From Apostichopus japonicus (taxonomy: Eukaryota; Echinodermata; Holothuroidea; Aspidochirotida; Stichopodidae), in the NCBI RefSeq assembly GCF_037975245.1, contig NC_092575.1, positions 14,924,310-14,988,309 on the forward strand: DNA of 64,000 nucleotides, given 5' to 3'. The notes beneath the pieces were generated by a model. It did no database searches. It was not told the origin of the DNA and was given only the letters and a program-made list of their open reading frames with translations. Shown here in pieces: positions 20,082 to 35,000 of this stretch (positions within the stretch are counted from its first letter, which is position 1; each line of letters starts with the position of its first letter). The translations under genes were made by a program, and so were the position numbers.

Positions 20082-23000
20082 GTGAGAAGAATAAGTTTCA
20101 TATCTACGAGAAATTCGTTAAAAAAAGTTTTCCTGATACTTCTACATTGCAGGCCTAGACTACGTGTATACATGGAAGACTGGCAGTAGCATTGTGTATT
20201 GGTGTTTACTGTAGCCTGCTATGCCAAGTTAGGATTTGTACTCGGCCTAACTTAGGCCTAAGTGCTCGGGTCTAGGCCTACTTCTAAAGTTATGTTAGGT
20301 TTATACCAGATAAGTAAAATTGAGTCAAATTACTTGTGAAAAACAAGACAAGAAGCTGCAGTAATAGATCTCTGCATGTGCCAACCAGCTAGCACTTTTT
20401 GAGAAAGACTGTTTAACATAAGTTGGCATACTACTGTAGGTCCTTAATTCATAATCATAGTTCATACTGGGCAATTTTATTTTGGGCACTGCAGATGTGA
20501 TATACACAGTGTTTAAAGCTCACATAGTGAATTAAATGTTCACAAACATGGGCTATAGTAATATGAGTAATTGATGTTACACATTTCTATAGTGTGTAAA
20601 TTTCAGTTTCTATTTCTAATCAAGTGATAGAAAGTAATAGTACAACTGCAAATCGGCTCTTCCAGTGACTGATACATTGCGTGATGCAAATAACCGTTAC
20701 AAATAAAAATGCCTATCTTATTAAAAGGATGAGTGGTTTTGCATTCTATCAGCTAGGGTTTTGCAATATTAAACGAAACCCAGGAGGAGGCTTTTTGTGT
20801 TTCGTCTGATACTTACAAAACAAAGAAAAACAATGTATGTATGCTTTATGCCCTAGATCATTGTAATGCTGTGCATACTTATAATACAGTGATAAAAAAA
20901 CCATACCATATACAGCTGGAAAAATTCTCAAATTTTCCAGCAACATAAAATTTAGATTTAGGCTATAACAATATGACAAAGTATGATTTGTTTATTCTCC
21001 ATGTAATAATTAATATTCCTTTTTGTTTTCCACTTGCATCAGTGTACTGTTTGTGTTCTACCTCACTGTATGATATGTAAATCTGACATATTGTATCACC
21101 ACTGTGTATATTTGAAAGATCTTATCAGTTTGTCTTAAAAGTTTAAATTGCTTCACAAAAGTTGTTTGAGGATCAGATATCAACCTTATCTGATCCATTT
21201 AGTGTTTCAGACTCAGATATTCAGTATAAAGTTACACTTTAAGAGGAAGTATCACCTGTGCTACTGTAGTTACAGTACAGTATGTATATTTCATGCCTAC
21301 ATGTATCATGCACTGTACAGTATATTATCAAACAGCATAATTGTAGTTCAGTGGTTCATAAAATATGGGGCATGACACAAAAGTGGGTTGCCAAAAAGTG
21401 TTATCAGTTGAAAGACTTTTTCAGACCACATACTTACGTTCTCATGGCTTGCCGATTTAGAAATGATTAAACAGTTTTGTTTGAAATAAGTTAACATGAA
21501 CTGCATATATTCCAAATTAGCAAATTCATACATTCTGTGCATTGATTCTGAGAGGGGAGGGGGCTGAGGGGGGTAGGGCTATATGGTGGGTAGTGGCTCA
21601 GTCCTCATGGAGGATCCTTGTTCGTGGGCCATAGTGTTTGCTGACTGCTATAACAGAGGGGTGGTGCAAAAATGGTGGATCAATAAAAGAGTGGTGATTG
21701 GACTTACAGTACACATTAACTTTAAAGGGACTTTAATGTGAACTTATACTGTGTTGTTCGAGACAAATCATTCAATGGTGCCTCGTAACATTCCCAAAGT
21801 GGCGCAGGGGAGCCATTGCATCTCCAGCCTTGACTTCACACAATGATAATTAATGTTAAAGTCTCTCCAATCAGGTAATATGTATGTATACTACTGCTGT
21901 CACTGAAGTGAAATAGCCTTTTATTCAAGCTATACCACCTGAACACAAGTACCACATAAGTTACTCTACTTGCAATCAAGTACAGTACAGGCGGTAGCCA
22001 AGGGGGGGGGCAAAGGGGGCAGCCGCCCCCCCACTTGAGCATATTTTTTATATTTATATTTAATGTTTTTATGATATCGCTAGTATTTTCAAAAGAGAAA
22101 ATGCTAAGATGCAACTTACAAGGCCTGGGAAGTGCCATTTCTAGTGATCTGGGAGGCATTTTCAGCCAAAATTTTCTTGTACGCTACGCGCCAACCATGG
22201 TGGCGCTACGCTTAGATAGTTTGCAATGCCGAATCTACAGTTTCGCCCCTCCCTTGGCAAATTCCTGGCTACGCGCCTGGTACAGTATACATGCTAAACT
22301 AGTTGTAATTAATGATATAAGGTGATTGCACACTAAGTCACTAACATGCATGGGTACGCTGTACAGATAGATGCGTCTACTTTTTATCTTTACGCTTAAA
22401 AAGAAAATATAGAGATGAAGAATTTTAAGTATAGAAAACATTCATATAACATCTCCTTTCCAGCTTTTTCCCTTTCTTTTTAGGCTGGTTGTTGGTTGCA
22501 ATTTAGTTTCTCAGTCCAACATGGCATAAATATTTCATGTCAGCCTGTTAAGTACTGAGGAGAACACATGGTTGGCCTACAGTGTGGGACCTGCCACATC
22601 AAAAACCACATCAGTATATAGGATATCAGTAGTCATTATAGTGTGTTATGTCATTAATTATGTGAGCAAAATTACTACATATATCCATAGATGTGATGTA
22701 AATGGGTGCCTGTAACATTAGTCACTGAAATTTGTATTCGACAATTCGTACCATTCACTAGGTTGTTTTCAGTAGCTGCCTTTGAAAATTCTGAAATTGA
22801 AACTAGCTGCAATCGAAGTACTGTATTGTGGGGTTGATGAATACATATTCACAAAGACAATAAAAATTAAAATGATCTGCTATATATAGATATTTATTTT
22901 CGTAGAATTCTTCTGATTGTTCTCCCTTGTTTTCTTGTGTCCTGTGTGCAGATGTTAACTGCACATCTAGGGTCAGCACGAATGGCCAAACAGACGGTCA

Positions 23001-26000
23001 TGATGACAACGTCCGCCAATGACCTTCTGAACGACGCCCTCCACGATCCATCAGACACGATGAATTTCGAAGAATACGTCAAGTTTCTGTCCACGAACAA
23101 GTTTCTGGACGCTGCCAAGTTGGATCTGAGAAAATTAGAGGAAGCCTGTTGGATGCTCTGTAATAAGACCTTCATGTCCAGGAACACCAAGCTGCCATCG
23201 GTGTCCAGTACTGCCCTCTATCAGCTGTGGAGGCTGTTTAACTTTTATACCGAACCCAACTCTCTGCCGCCGTACGTCGAACCGGAGGAAGCGGCGTGTC
23301 TCACCGAAAAGCTGCTGATCGCCATGGGGACCAAATTTGAAAGGGAGAGATTCGAAGGCATCTGCCAGACACTAGGCGAAAAGATCACAATGCTGGACTA
23401 CTTACGGTGCCTGGAGACGCAATATTTACCCGATCTGGATAGCATGTGTGTTTGTGAAGGGGTAGCTTGTGTGCATAGATCAGTTGTTGAAGAGCAAGAG
23501 AAAGTGGTAAGTATTGATAAGGCTAACCGTTATACATTGTAAATTATTAAGTGTGTACCTCTGTGCCATACCTTTACAGAAAGACTGACTCACCGCAAAC
23601 GTCCAGGAAGCTGCAGCAACGTGAGTTTTGAGCACTGCATTCGTACAGCATGTAAAAGCTCTGTAAAGATGCAAGACCAATTAGCAAGTAGTGACATAGC
23701 AAAACATGTCAAAAAGTTGAACCAAGTGCGGCCTGTACTTTTCAAAAGGTTTTCAAGACCGTGCTTGCAGTAGTTACCTTTTGTTCGCTTAATAGTGAAC
23801 CCGTAAACACAACTAAAAGACAATATATTCAAATATTTACAGCACTAGTTGAAAGCTGTGTAAGGTGAACACATTTTTCTCGAAACTGTCGTATCTTTTA
23901 TATTTCTTTATCATTTTTGTCTGATCAAATTGTTTTTGTAAGGTTGCATTCTGCATTCAAGGTTCTGCATTCATGTTAGGGTTAAATAATCTATTGTACA
24001 GCAGACTTCCCAGTCCTACACACATCCTCATATATTCTATAGAGTTAGTGTGTAGACACAGTTCTCAAGTATATAGTGCTTGTGTACAAAAGTATCCTGC
24101 ACTTAACATACTTGTACAGTTGGGTTGTACAGTAGGGTTGTTTATTCTTCATTGATATACACAGAACTGTTGTCAACAACATAACTGTTTGCTACATAAC
24201 TGTGTGACAGAACTAATTTGCTTTCATTTCAATCATGAATTTTACCTAGATTGCACAAGTGAAGCAAAACGTTTGGTGGTATTGATTCTCTTATTTCGAG
24301 CTCTTGTAAACAAACTTCCCAAAATACAAGTTCAAAAGTGGTTGTAATTAGATACTGACATGCAATGTTTTGCATATGTAATATTAAACTCATTTTACAG
24401 AAAAAAGATCACAGTACATACTGTAATGCAGTTAGTGTAGAACTATCGCTCTGGAAATGACATTGAAAATTTATGAGGGAATATTTCCCCAAAGGTCATG
24501 AGAGTTCTTTAATGTTGATAGTACAATGCATTTCCCCTTGTCATGTGAGGATGGGTGTGATCAAATTCTCTCATGTCAAATGACAGGAAACTTTCATGAC
24601 ACACTGTAGATAGTTTCTGTCTCGAGTGGTTTAATCGAGTTTACAGTTAATTAATGTGCAATAGATCAGATCTGGTAATTAATTTAACTACCACACGCTG
24701 AGTCTACAAATTGTCTTAGCTCTACAGTACCTGTCATGTAACATCATTAATTTTAAAACTTCAATGGAGGATGGTGGAGGAGGTGGGGGTGGAAGGTCAA
24801 ATTTTAAGGTAGTATTACCAGCTAGAAATTTGCCTTGAATTTTTCACAAACATCATTTCTTTAAAACTTCAATGGAGGATGGTGGAGGAGGAGGGGGGGG
24901 GGGGAGGAGGGGGTGGAATGTCAAATGTTTAGGTATTATTACCAGCTAGAAATTTGCCTTGAATTTTGCACAATGGACTGGTACCCTCCCTAGATGTATG
25001 TTCACAGGGTTAAAAGACAGATGAAGTACTGTATACAGGTACTGTACTATATCTGAAAAATTCCTTGCATAGACTCTTGCACAAGTTTATTAACAATTGT
25101 TCTAGGATGCTAACACTTTGGCTCAAAGTTTAGTGATGATCTTTAATGATGGGAAAGGAGTGTGGGAATGGGGGGGGGGGAGGGAGGGAAGGGGATGAAG
25201 ACATGAAAACTGCAAAGTTTGATCCCATGGGGACATACTGTAGCTTGGCTTCAAGTCTCAGGACTGGACAACCTCTGAAAGCCTACCCTGTAAGTTTATT
25301 TTAAAAGGCAAAGTACATTCAGATAAGAGGACCTGACATTTTGATCCTAAAGTAACAGGATCTTCTCTCAGAGGTTTAGAACTGAAACAAAAACAGACAG
25401 AGAACATACTTGTAAGTTACAGACAAACAGACAGGGCAAGATAATTTGGAACACTGACCAATGAATAGGGCACAATGAGAACAAAAGGCAGCAAGGGATG
25501 AAAGGTACATTAGAGGGCATTGGAGGAGGGGGGAGGGAGGGTGGGAGGGGCAATGGGGAGATTTGGCCATCCCCTTCTTGGATGTTGAGACCATGAGGCT
25601 TTGCATCCACAACCAGTTCCCTACCAAGACTAATTGTATGGCAGAGTGGGTACTATACAAGAACAGTTTCACTGTCCACATGTGGTGTATATATGCAGTG
25701 TGTTTTGGTAGAAAAGGTCACTGTAGAGGGTCAACTGATAGTGTAGAGAGCTTGCAAAAGAAACTGCATTTATACAGCAGCAGAATATCTAGGTACTTAC
25801 CTATATGTAGGTATTACCATACATGTACTGTATAGTACTGGAGGTATACTGTACATTGTAAAATTGTACCGTACAGCTCCTTGTGCTATGCTGGGTACAT
25901 ACTGTACAGTGGATCCCACACATTTATTTTGGCTTGATGAAGCTGTTATAAGAAGGTCCATGTCAAACGGTATATTCCAAAATTGATATTTGTGCCATAT

Positions 26001-29000
26001 GAAGACAATTTGTCGGTTCAATAAGTTTATATTTGTGTTTTGTAAAAACATAATATTTGTGTACTTGTGCAAACTGCCTTCTTGTTTTGATTGCATATAT
26101 TCTCTAGTGTGTCTATCCCATAAAGGTCATCATGCAGTATTAACCCCAATTGTGCTGGAATGTCGACTATATTTGGCACTCATGTGCCCCCCCCCCCCCC
26201 CCCCCCGTCATAAAAACAAAAGCCATTAAATTATACATTCCTTCTTCATTCTATTCCCACTGCACTGAGAATGTTCAATAACTTATCCAGATTTATCTGA
26301 AATCTCCACTACAGTAGATATATTCTGTATTTTGTGAACTGGTAATTTATAGGACCAGAGAGGCACTGGAAAAGTACTTTTAAAAAAAACTTTGAACATG
26401 TAATTGTGTTAGGAGTCGGACACTACCAATTTTGGGATCCACACTTAAGGCCTACAGTAGCTACTACAAATCTCTCCTTTCAATGAACCAACTGTACAGT
26501 ACCATACAGTACTCTAATAGTGTCACCTCAGGTTAGCTATTGTACTGTATCAATATGAATTGTGAAGAAAGGCTCTGTGGAAGTTCTCTACTATGGTACA
26601 GTAGTAGCATACATTAGTAATGCAGCCCTAGCTTTTGTAAAGGTCTTTTTGTCCTTTTCAACCCAGTTTCCCTGAATTAGGAACCCAGATTTATAACAGG
26701 ACATAAAGGTTGTTTGAGAGTGCATTCATCCATTATGGCACCTTTTCACTTACTGTAAGCTACATACATAAAGGTGCTGTACCAAACGTATGATCTTGAT
26801 TGCTTTAAAGTTGCTGAGGGTTTAGAACTCTGGTTCAATCTATATACTGTAATAGCCTACTATACAGTAGCAACAAATTAAGTACAGTTTTAATGTAAAG
26901 GGTTGATAGATCCTCCAGATTGTTGCCCTCAAAGAGGAAATATTCGAGTGAGTTATATATATTATCCTGGCCGATTCAGTTAATATATAGGGTTTTAATG
27001 TTTCTGAGCCAATTTTGGTGCCCTTATCTTTCACTTTTCATGTTGCCAAAACATTGAATAATACCTCCCGAATGAATGCACCTTTTTTTCCCACACACAG
27101 ATATAATCCATGTAAAATTTATAGAATTTGAGTCGTTGTAGATATTTCATATAATATTATTTGAAATGTTAACTACGTAGTAGCCCATTTAAAGTATAAG
27201 ATATTGTGAGATGAAAGATAGATGACTCCAATTATAGCTCTAGGGAAATTTTAGGTAATGGACCTGCCACCGTCGACCCCCTTCACAAAGTATCTAAGGT
27301 AAGAACTTTTAACGCAGAGGTTGCAAATGGAAAAAGGAGAGAAAAGAGACATAGTTGAGGAACATTACTGCTGTGTTCAACTGATCATCTATATACATAC
27401 AATAGTATCACATGATGATGTCACTTTTAATATGTAGACTTTAAACCCATGAAATCTGAGTCGCACAGTTTATCTTTTATGTTTACTTAAAGATTGCTCC
27501 CGATACATTACATTGAGTGTAAAGAACCAATCTACTTGAACTCATGAACTGTCATTGGATCAGCCATCTCTATAAATAGCATTTAACAATGAAGTATGTC
27601 ATTGTAAGCCTTCTCAGCTTAAAGGTAGTCTGTATGTAGGCTCCCAAATATAGCACGCTATAATTGCTAGAAGTTTTCAAAAAGTACTTTCCTAGAGATC
27701 TTTACTCTCCAAATTGTTCCCAGACATTTTAAGGAACACAGAAGATGACTGAATGGTCCCAGTGAGTAATATTTCCTCCAAGGTTGTAATAAAAACAGTT
27801 TAAGAATTTTGAGGCCAATACAGCATATCTTTCATTGTAAGAACAAGCTATGTCATTGCAATGAAGCCTTCTGTTTATATAGCTTGTAACAATAAGCAAT
27901 AAAGCCTTCTCTTGATACAGTATAGCTTAATTGTAGACTAATAAGAAAAAATTACATACATGGGGCGATGTACTTTTAAAAAGATGAGTCACAATATTGC
28001 AATTCGCCAAAACACAGTACATGGCATTGCTGTACAGACTACAGAAGGGGGAAAATAGAAGCCATCGGATACAAAATGAAAAAAAAAGGTTAGGGCCAGG
28101 TTTTGACAATTGGTATGATAAACGTTATCAGTGTTGTAACTCCTGAACGTAAATAAAGTGAAAAGTTGACCATATAAGGAATTAAAAATTCGTAAATTCG
28201 TAGTCTGATATCGAAAAATAAAACAATCAGGACGTTGCTTCAAGTTTGCAATTATCACCATCTGCGAGGGAACCCTTCGGATCGAATATTGTTTCAACAA
28301 TTTTACACAGTAAGTCATTAATGGTGCTTCTCTATTGACCTAACTACGTGTGGGAGAAATCACACACTAAAGTCCCATTGACTTTGTCGCACGTGTCGCT
28401 GGAAATCAGACTTGCTTTAGTCGGTTGCGGTTAAGGAGTTCAGTTACTGAAAAGGGGTTATTTTAGCACGTAATTAGGTACATGCAGCCTGGGAAAAAAA
28501 AGTTGCTTCGGGTTTTTCGTAAAAAATATACCTAAGTGTGTTTGCATGCATCACAAACTACTGTAATGCAGTAGAACTACTGAGGACTGTCACCAAACAT
28601 TTTTAGGGAGTGTGTACATCAAGGAGATTTGTCAGTTTGTTTGCTTTGTTGAGATGAATGAAATCTGCAAACTGAACAGTTATGAGGCTCAACCGTTCAC
28701 TAGTCAGACTACTATCATGTACTTGGAACTCACAATGAGCAAAGCCTTATGTTATCGTTTTCACTTGTATGTATGTATGTAGATCCTCCTGCAAGCAGGA
28801 ACTTGCGAAGAAGCCTCACTGGCTTATCAAAGCCGCAAGCTGACTGAAGTCACTTTCCAGTTTTCATGTACGGTGAAACGGCCAAAGTGGTTAAAAAATA
28901 TGTTGTTTTGGTTTTATATTTAGTCTAGTCAAATCTTTCTTATCAATCGTTAAACATGGACAACAGGATGTTTTATTAGATGCCAGAAGCGAAGTGAAAA

Positions 29001-32000
29001 AAATAATACTAATGACGTCATCCCCCCTAAGCTTTTCTCTTTTTATAGCTTGTAATAACAAGCTATGTCATAAGTGTCAATAAAGCCTTCTCTATATATA
29101 GCTTGTAACAACAAACTATGTCATATTGCAATAAAGCTTTCTCTTAAAACTCATAAAACAAACAAGAACAATAAAAAAACAACAACAATGTTTGCCAATA
29201 GAATGCTGTGCAGTAAGACGCCATCTCCAAAATGTGATTATGTGACTCGGGTTGTGTTAGTTGGAAATTAAAAGAGTGATTGCATGAATCAAGGAAGGTG
29301 TGAAAACTATTAACTGATGAACTAAACCTAGAGTATTAACCATTAAAAAGTCAAAGAGACTGAGTGATGAATTACACAGACTGCACTTATATATATATTT
29401 GAATGTATACATGCACTGAACACAGGTAGTTTATATCATGTATGTTAGGGTCTTCAAGGAAGGCCAAATGCTTTCGAAAATATTTCAAAAATTTTAGCCT
29501 ACGAAAGATTTTTGTTCGGTTCTGATGGCTTTTACCATAGATATCTGCAAGTCAAGGAAACATGTCATCAGCTCATCTACACTTTTGTACAATTAGAAAT
29601 TTATAATTAAATTAAGGTTGAATTTTTGTTTGTTTGAAATGCGCTATACTGTACCCATCGGACGCTAAACGACGTTTTGCAAAATGAGTTAATTTGATGT
29701 ATATAAGTATGATGTTATTTTATTTTTGAATAGAATGGGACGGTTCAGTTTGCAAGGTAATCTTGTATGGATCTTCTCATTGTGTATCTATACAGTACAA
29801 TACTGGTGTCCTTGTACAGCAAACTAAATACTTTATTCACAACCTGAGAATTCACCTTGAAATGTGATTCCCTTAATTGAATCTAGGCATGCACCTTAAA
29901 TTGGCAGACTTAAAAAGCCTACTGTACTCAATGAAATTAAGTACACTTGACCTACAGTTGAAGATATATATACTGCAATATTATAATGCAGTACTATCTA
30001 TCTACAGTATGCAGTATAGGCCTACTAGTCTGCAGTATTGTAATGCAGAACCATTTATCTATGCAGTATAGGCCTACTATAATGCAGGATTGTAAACCGT
30101 TAATAGGCTGGCCGCTGTATCATTCAGTATAGGCTGCTATAAATAAAGGTAAAATAACACCATTCTACGAGCAAGAATTAGTTACACTGCAAGTCGGATT
30201 TGCACATTTTCTGGTAGCCGATGTCACTCATGCCAGTACTGGTCACTCATGCTTAAAATTCAAATAAGCATTTTCCCACCAAGAAATTTTCCCTCAAAGG
30301 GATTTACTTGGCTCCTCACTTACCTGTCTCCCCACAACCTTAGCACCCTAGTTATAACGTGCCTAGAATGAACTGGTAACCTTTTATTAAACACTGCACA
30401 CCTTCTATGACCGGCTCCTCCGAAGATTACCTTCTCATTCTACCATCCAAAGTGCCAGCATTGTGCCTCTTTATATCGTCGGTATAAACAAACCTCAAAG
30501 TTAGGGGAATATTGTGCAAGGTCAGATACTGCTCAGAAAGAACTTTTTGAATTAAAACTCACAGCAGTCATGTTTAGCGCATTAAAAGTTTCCTGGGAAC
30601 ACTGACATTCTTTAATACCTTTGGTTATTTGCCCTCAGACAGTTCAACAACATTCCTTCATTACCCCTCCTGGCCTCCTTTATAGTCTGTAAGATTAAAT
30701 GTCATGTTATGAGATCAGTTTGAGCTACTGTAAATTTACAGTAAGCTTTCATCTTTTCTAATGTTTAATCTTCTACATTTATGGCTTAGGCTATGAATTG
30801 AAATCTTGCAATCATAATCACACATAAATGACGAGAAATTAAACAATGCAGTGTAATTAGAGAAACCATAAATTTGTATTACCGTTGCCTTCCTGAGCTT
30901 CAATCTTGACTGCATTGGTTCACTATACTGTACTTCTAATGTAGTAGGTCTGTACGGCATATTTGGAATCTTCTCGATAGAGGGCTCCTCTCCAGTGTCA
31001 GGTCCTTGGTAAATGCTGGCTCACATGCTTCATATTTGGTTAGATTCAATGGTTTTCCTTGATCTGATCAGGGTAAAAGGTTTACCTTGACCTGGTTAAC
31101 GCTACTTTTTGAGAAAAAGTGGCCCAGGAAAGAACCTGGGTACGAAACCAAGCTACTGAACGATAGATCCACTCTCAACCCCAGGCCCCTTCCATCATGA
31201 CTGTGAAATCTTCGATGGGTGTGCATGATGCATCACCATCCCCCTAGAAAGGGAACAGATACTACACATTGTCTTAGCCAAATTGGCCGAGAAGTGTTCT
31301 TCCGAGAAGCGATCCTTCGAGAGGCGATTTTCCGAGAAAGGCTGAGAAGCGAGAAGTTATTTAAGCCTGTAGTTACACATGAGGTATTTTTCACTTTATA
31401 AATCAGATGACCATAGGTCCAACTGTATAGATAACTAATTTAGTGTACACTTACATATTGTGTAGTGCAATCTCTTCAACTAATACACACAATCAACAAC
31501 AAACAACAAATAATAAACACATAAACTTAGCCAGTGCACATAACTACACAATAAACATGATTACTAAGAAACATACATCACTTAATTGCCTATTAATAAC
31601 TCTAAATTAATTTTAACTCTTTGTTTTGCATAGACACACCCACTTCATGAATATGTAATATACACAACAAACTTTGTATAGCACTTTTAAAGGTTTGGGA
31701 GCTTTCCCTTACAAAACACTATGGGTTCCTAGCTGTGTACAAAAACTCCTATACTTCTTTGCACTCGTATGGCAATTTGTCCATTTTACGTAGCATTTTG
31801 CGATGCAAATCCGAATAAATTATTCCCTGCACGCTAATGAAGAGACACTGAAAACAGGTGTTGGCAAGAAAATGCTTCTTTGAATTTTGAGCATGAGTGA
31901 CCAGTACTGGCATACGCGACCATGGTGACTGGAGAAAAAGGCGGAAGTCTACATTTTTTATTTTATTTTATGTAAGTCTGCAAATGTATACACTTCTAAG

Positions 32001-35000
32001 CACTTTTGTGGTGGATGATAAGTAGCTATGGGCTTACACAACCTCAGCTCAATGTTTCCCAGTTTTGCCCTGGAAGAAAAACTGATCTAGCTCCGCAGAT
32101 GAGTTTATTGGAGGAATTTATAAGTGATTTGCTTAGTGGTTTTTACCTTTGTGGTATTATCTTCATTATACATCTCTGGCATATAGAAACAACTTTACAG
32201 TACACTATATAGCCAACTGATATTAATTATGATTGGGATTAGCTCTCCTTCAAACATCTAATTGGTGACTAATGCTCACCATTGCTTCTTGGCCTTTTGG
32301 CAAAATCATGTGTAATATCATTCATTTGACAGTTCACTTATCAGCCTTTTGGCTAAGATTATGTGTAGTATCTGTTCCCTTTCGAGGGGCATGGTGATAC
32401 ACACCCGACGATGATCACACAGTCACAGTCCCGATGCAAGGGGACTGGGCTTGAGAGCGGATCAGTCGTTCGGTAGTTTGGTTTTCGTGCCCAGGTTCTT
32501 TCCTGGGCGACTATTTTCTTAAAAAGTAGTTCACTTTATGAGGGGCTTGTGATGCACATTTGATGATGATCACACAGTCACGGTCTTGATGCATTGAAGG
32601 GGACTGGGGTTAAGAGTGGATCAGTGGTTTGATAGTTTGGGTTTTTGTGCCAAGGTTTCTTTCTTGGGTGATTTTTGTTACAAAGTACTAAAGGTAACAT
32701 TGGGTACATTTATACTCCTTCATGTGTAATTATGAGGTATGAAATATGTTCCAGCTATAGGCAAATTGTAACATGCTCCTTAATAAGCTCAATCTGCACT
32801 TTTAATTGTGATTGTGTTAGTGAGTGTGTGCGTACTGTAAAGTGCATTTATTAACACCTTTGCAGACGTTGCATACAGGTAATCTATGTATGACCGTTAT
32901 TCTTAAATAACCATAAAATTTCTGATCTACAGTCAGAATTACACAACTAACAGTTAAGTGTTAATCTATCTCTCAAGGACATATAAAGACATTTATTATG
33001 TATACTTCTCTGCCAAATACAACTTAAAATGAAAAGCAAAGTGCTCGCAATTTCTCTCCGACCGTGTTTACTTACCTTACTTTATTCAGAAGGACAAGCC
33101 AAAGAAGAAAAAAAAACAGCAAGGAAAAATGGAAAAAATACATTTTACGGGATAATAATTTTAATGTATGGACAGATATATGCAGTATGCATAAATCCTG
33201 TCACTGCACAGTAGAGTGTTTGTAATTTGCATACTTCTGCAGTATTTACGATCCATTACTGAGGAATAATTTTCTTAATCTGACATGCCTGGGAGTGTTG
33301 CTCGCTGCATCTAACATTCACAATGCCATCATCATTTATGCAAAGCCACACTGTACATATGTAACATGTTTAGTGTTTTCACCTGTTAGCGCCTTGCATA
33401 CATGTTAAAGACAAAAACCATAATCACTCCTGTCTTGTGCTAAATTTACAAATACGATTCATCAGTCTGTTTAATCCCTGGAGCCAAGATGTTGACATAT
33501 ATATTTTCAGATGCTGGCCTTGCTTACTTTCATCATTAAACGTTATATCCATGACAGAGTCTTGCATCGCGCACCTAATTAAGCATACTAGGATACATTC
33601 ATATATATGCGAGCCGAAACATCAGAAGTTGAAGCCGGCACGTGCGGAATATTCTGGTTAAATCGAAGATCATGGTTCATTTATGCTCTAGTGGACAATA
33701 TGCTGGCACGAGGGCTTTGAATTATTGAAGGTAGAAAGTACTAAAAGAAGACTTTAGCTCTTTCAAAGCGTACAAAACAAGGATACTTGTGATGTTACCA
33801 GCCTGGTAAACCATAACTTAACTTAATATATAAATGAGGAAAATTGTAATATGATTAGAGTTTCAGGATATTTTTCCCCAATATATGTTTGTAAACATTC
33901 AAATGTTCCAACATCAGCAGTTTTGCCCTTTAATTGTGCCTATTTGTTCCCTCCATTTATGTCATTAAAAAGTTTGTCCAAAAAAAAATGCTCATTTCAA
34001 GGTGTTCAACACAATCAAGCATCCTCGAAACAATCCTAAAAGAACCAAAAAATGTTCTGATAACAACAGTTCTGAGCGAATTGAATAGAAAATAAAGCCG
34101 AGCACAAAACAAACAAACGTTCTAGACACTGCGGGTGGTAGAATGAAAAGGAAGTTCGTTGACTGGAGGTCCGGTCATAGAGGGTGCACAGTGTTAAAAG
34201 GTTACCACTTCACTCTAGATATGGTAGAATGAGAGTACTGAGATTGTGAGGAGACAGGTAAACATTCGTAAACACCCGGTCAGTTTTGGGATACTCAACA
34301 TGTGAAGCCAGTATACTCACATTTACTTGCACATACTCACATACTCGTACTAAAACATATTGAACCAGTATACTCACACATACTTGCACATACATAATCG
34401 AACTGAAACATGTTAACCAGTATAGTCACACATACTTGAACATACTCACATAGACTAGTCATACTGAAACATGAAACCAGTTTACTCACACATGTATACT
34501 TGAACATAATCATATACTCATACTGAAACATGTTAAACCAGTATACTCACACATACTTGCACATACTCATACTGAAACATATTCAACCAGTATACTCACA
34601 CACACTTGCACTCCCATACTCACACTGAAACAAGTTAAACCAGTATATACTCACACATCCTTGCACATACAACTACTAAAACATGTTAAACCAGTATATA
34701 CCTGGCCGTTACTCTACAGTATACTTGATATAGCTTGTATGGTCTTGAGTAGTGTGTGTTTCTCTTGTGTGTAATTAAGTTCCTCTTCCCAGCTGCACAT
34801 AAACAGTTCATCATGCGCCTGTGTTTTACCAAGATTTACAGCATGCGCTAAGCTTAATTTCATCTCGTCCTGCTTTTGGCAACAAATAAAAAAAACCTAC
34901 TATGTAGAAAAAAATTCAGGTGAAATTAGAGAAAAATTTGCAGTAGGTAAGGTAAACACAGTATGTTTTAGTGACATTGCATTCTGTTCAAAGTTGGCTC

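Noticed and set aside
22035-22325. 96-codon open frame in SWAP70 intron 1
   Set aside because: It lies almost entirely within the hAT-like MITE at 21988-22279 and resembles the frame in the 50038 copy; it is not a transposase.
26187-26206. Long C run and other G/C homopolymers (12848, 17757, 36855, 43976, 50397, 61519)
   Set aside because: These are homopolymer tracts, several at the ends of MITEs. Their length is also prone to sequencing error, so no function was assigned.
32281-32377. Functional U2 snRNA gene
   Set aside because: Only the 5' domain resembles U2; the Sm-site and 3' stem-loops do not follow, and the head is doubled and diverged.
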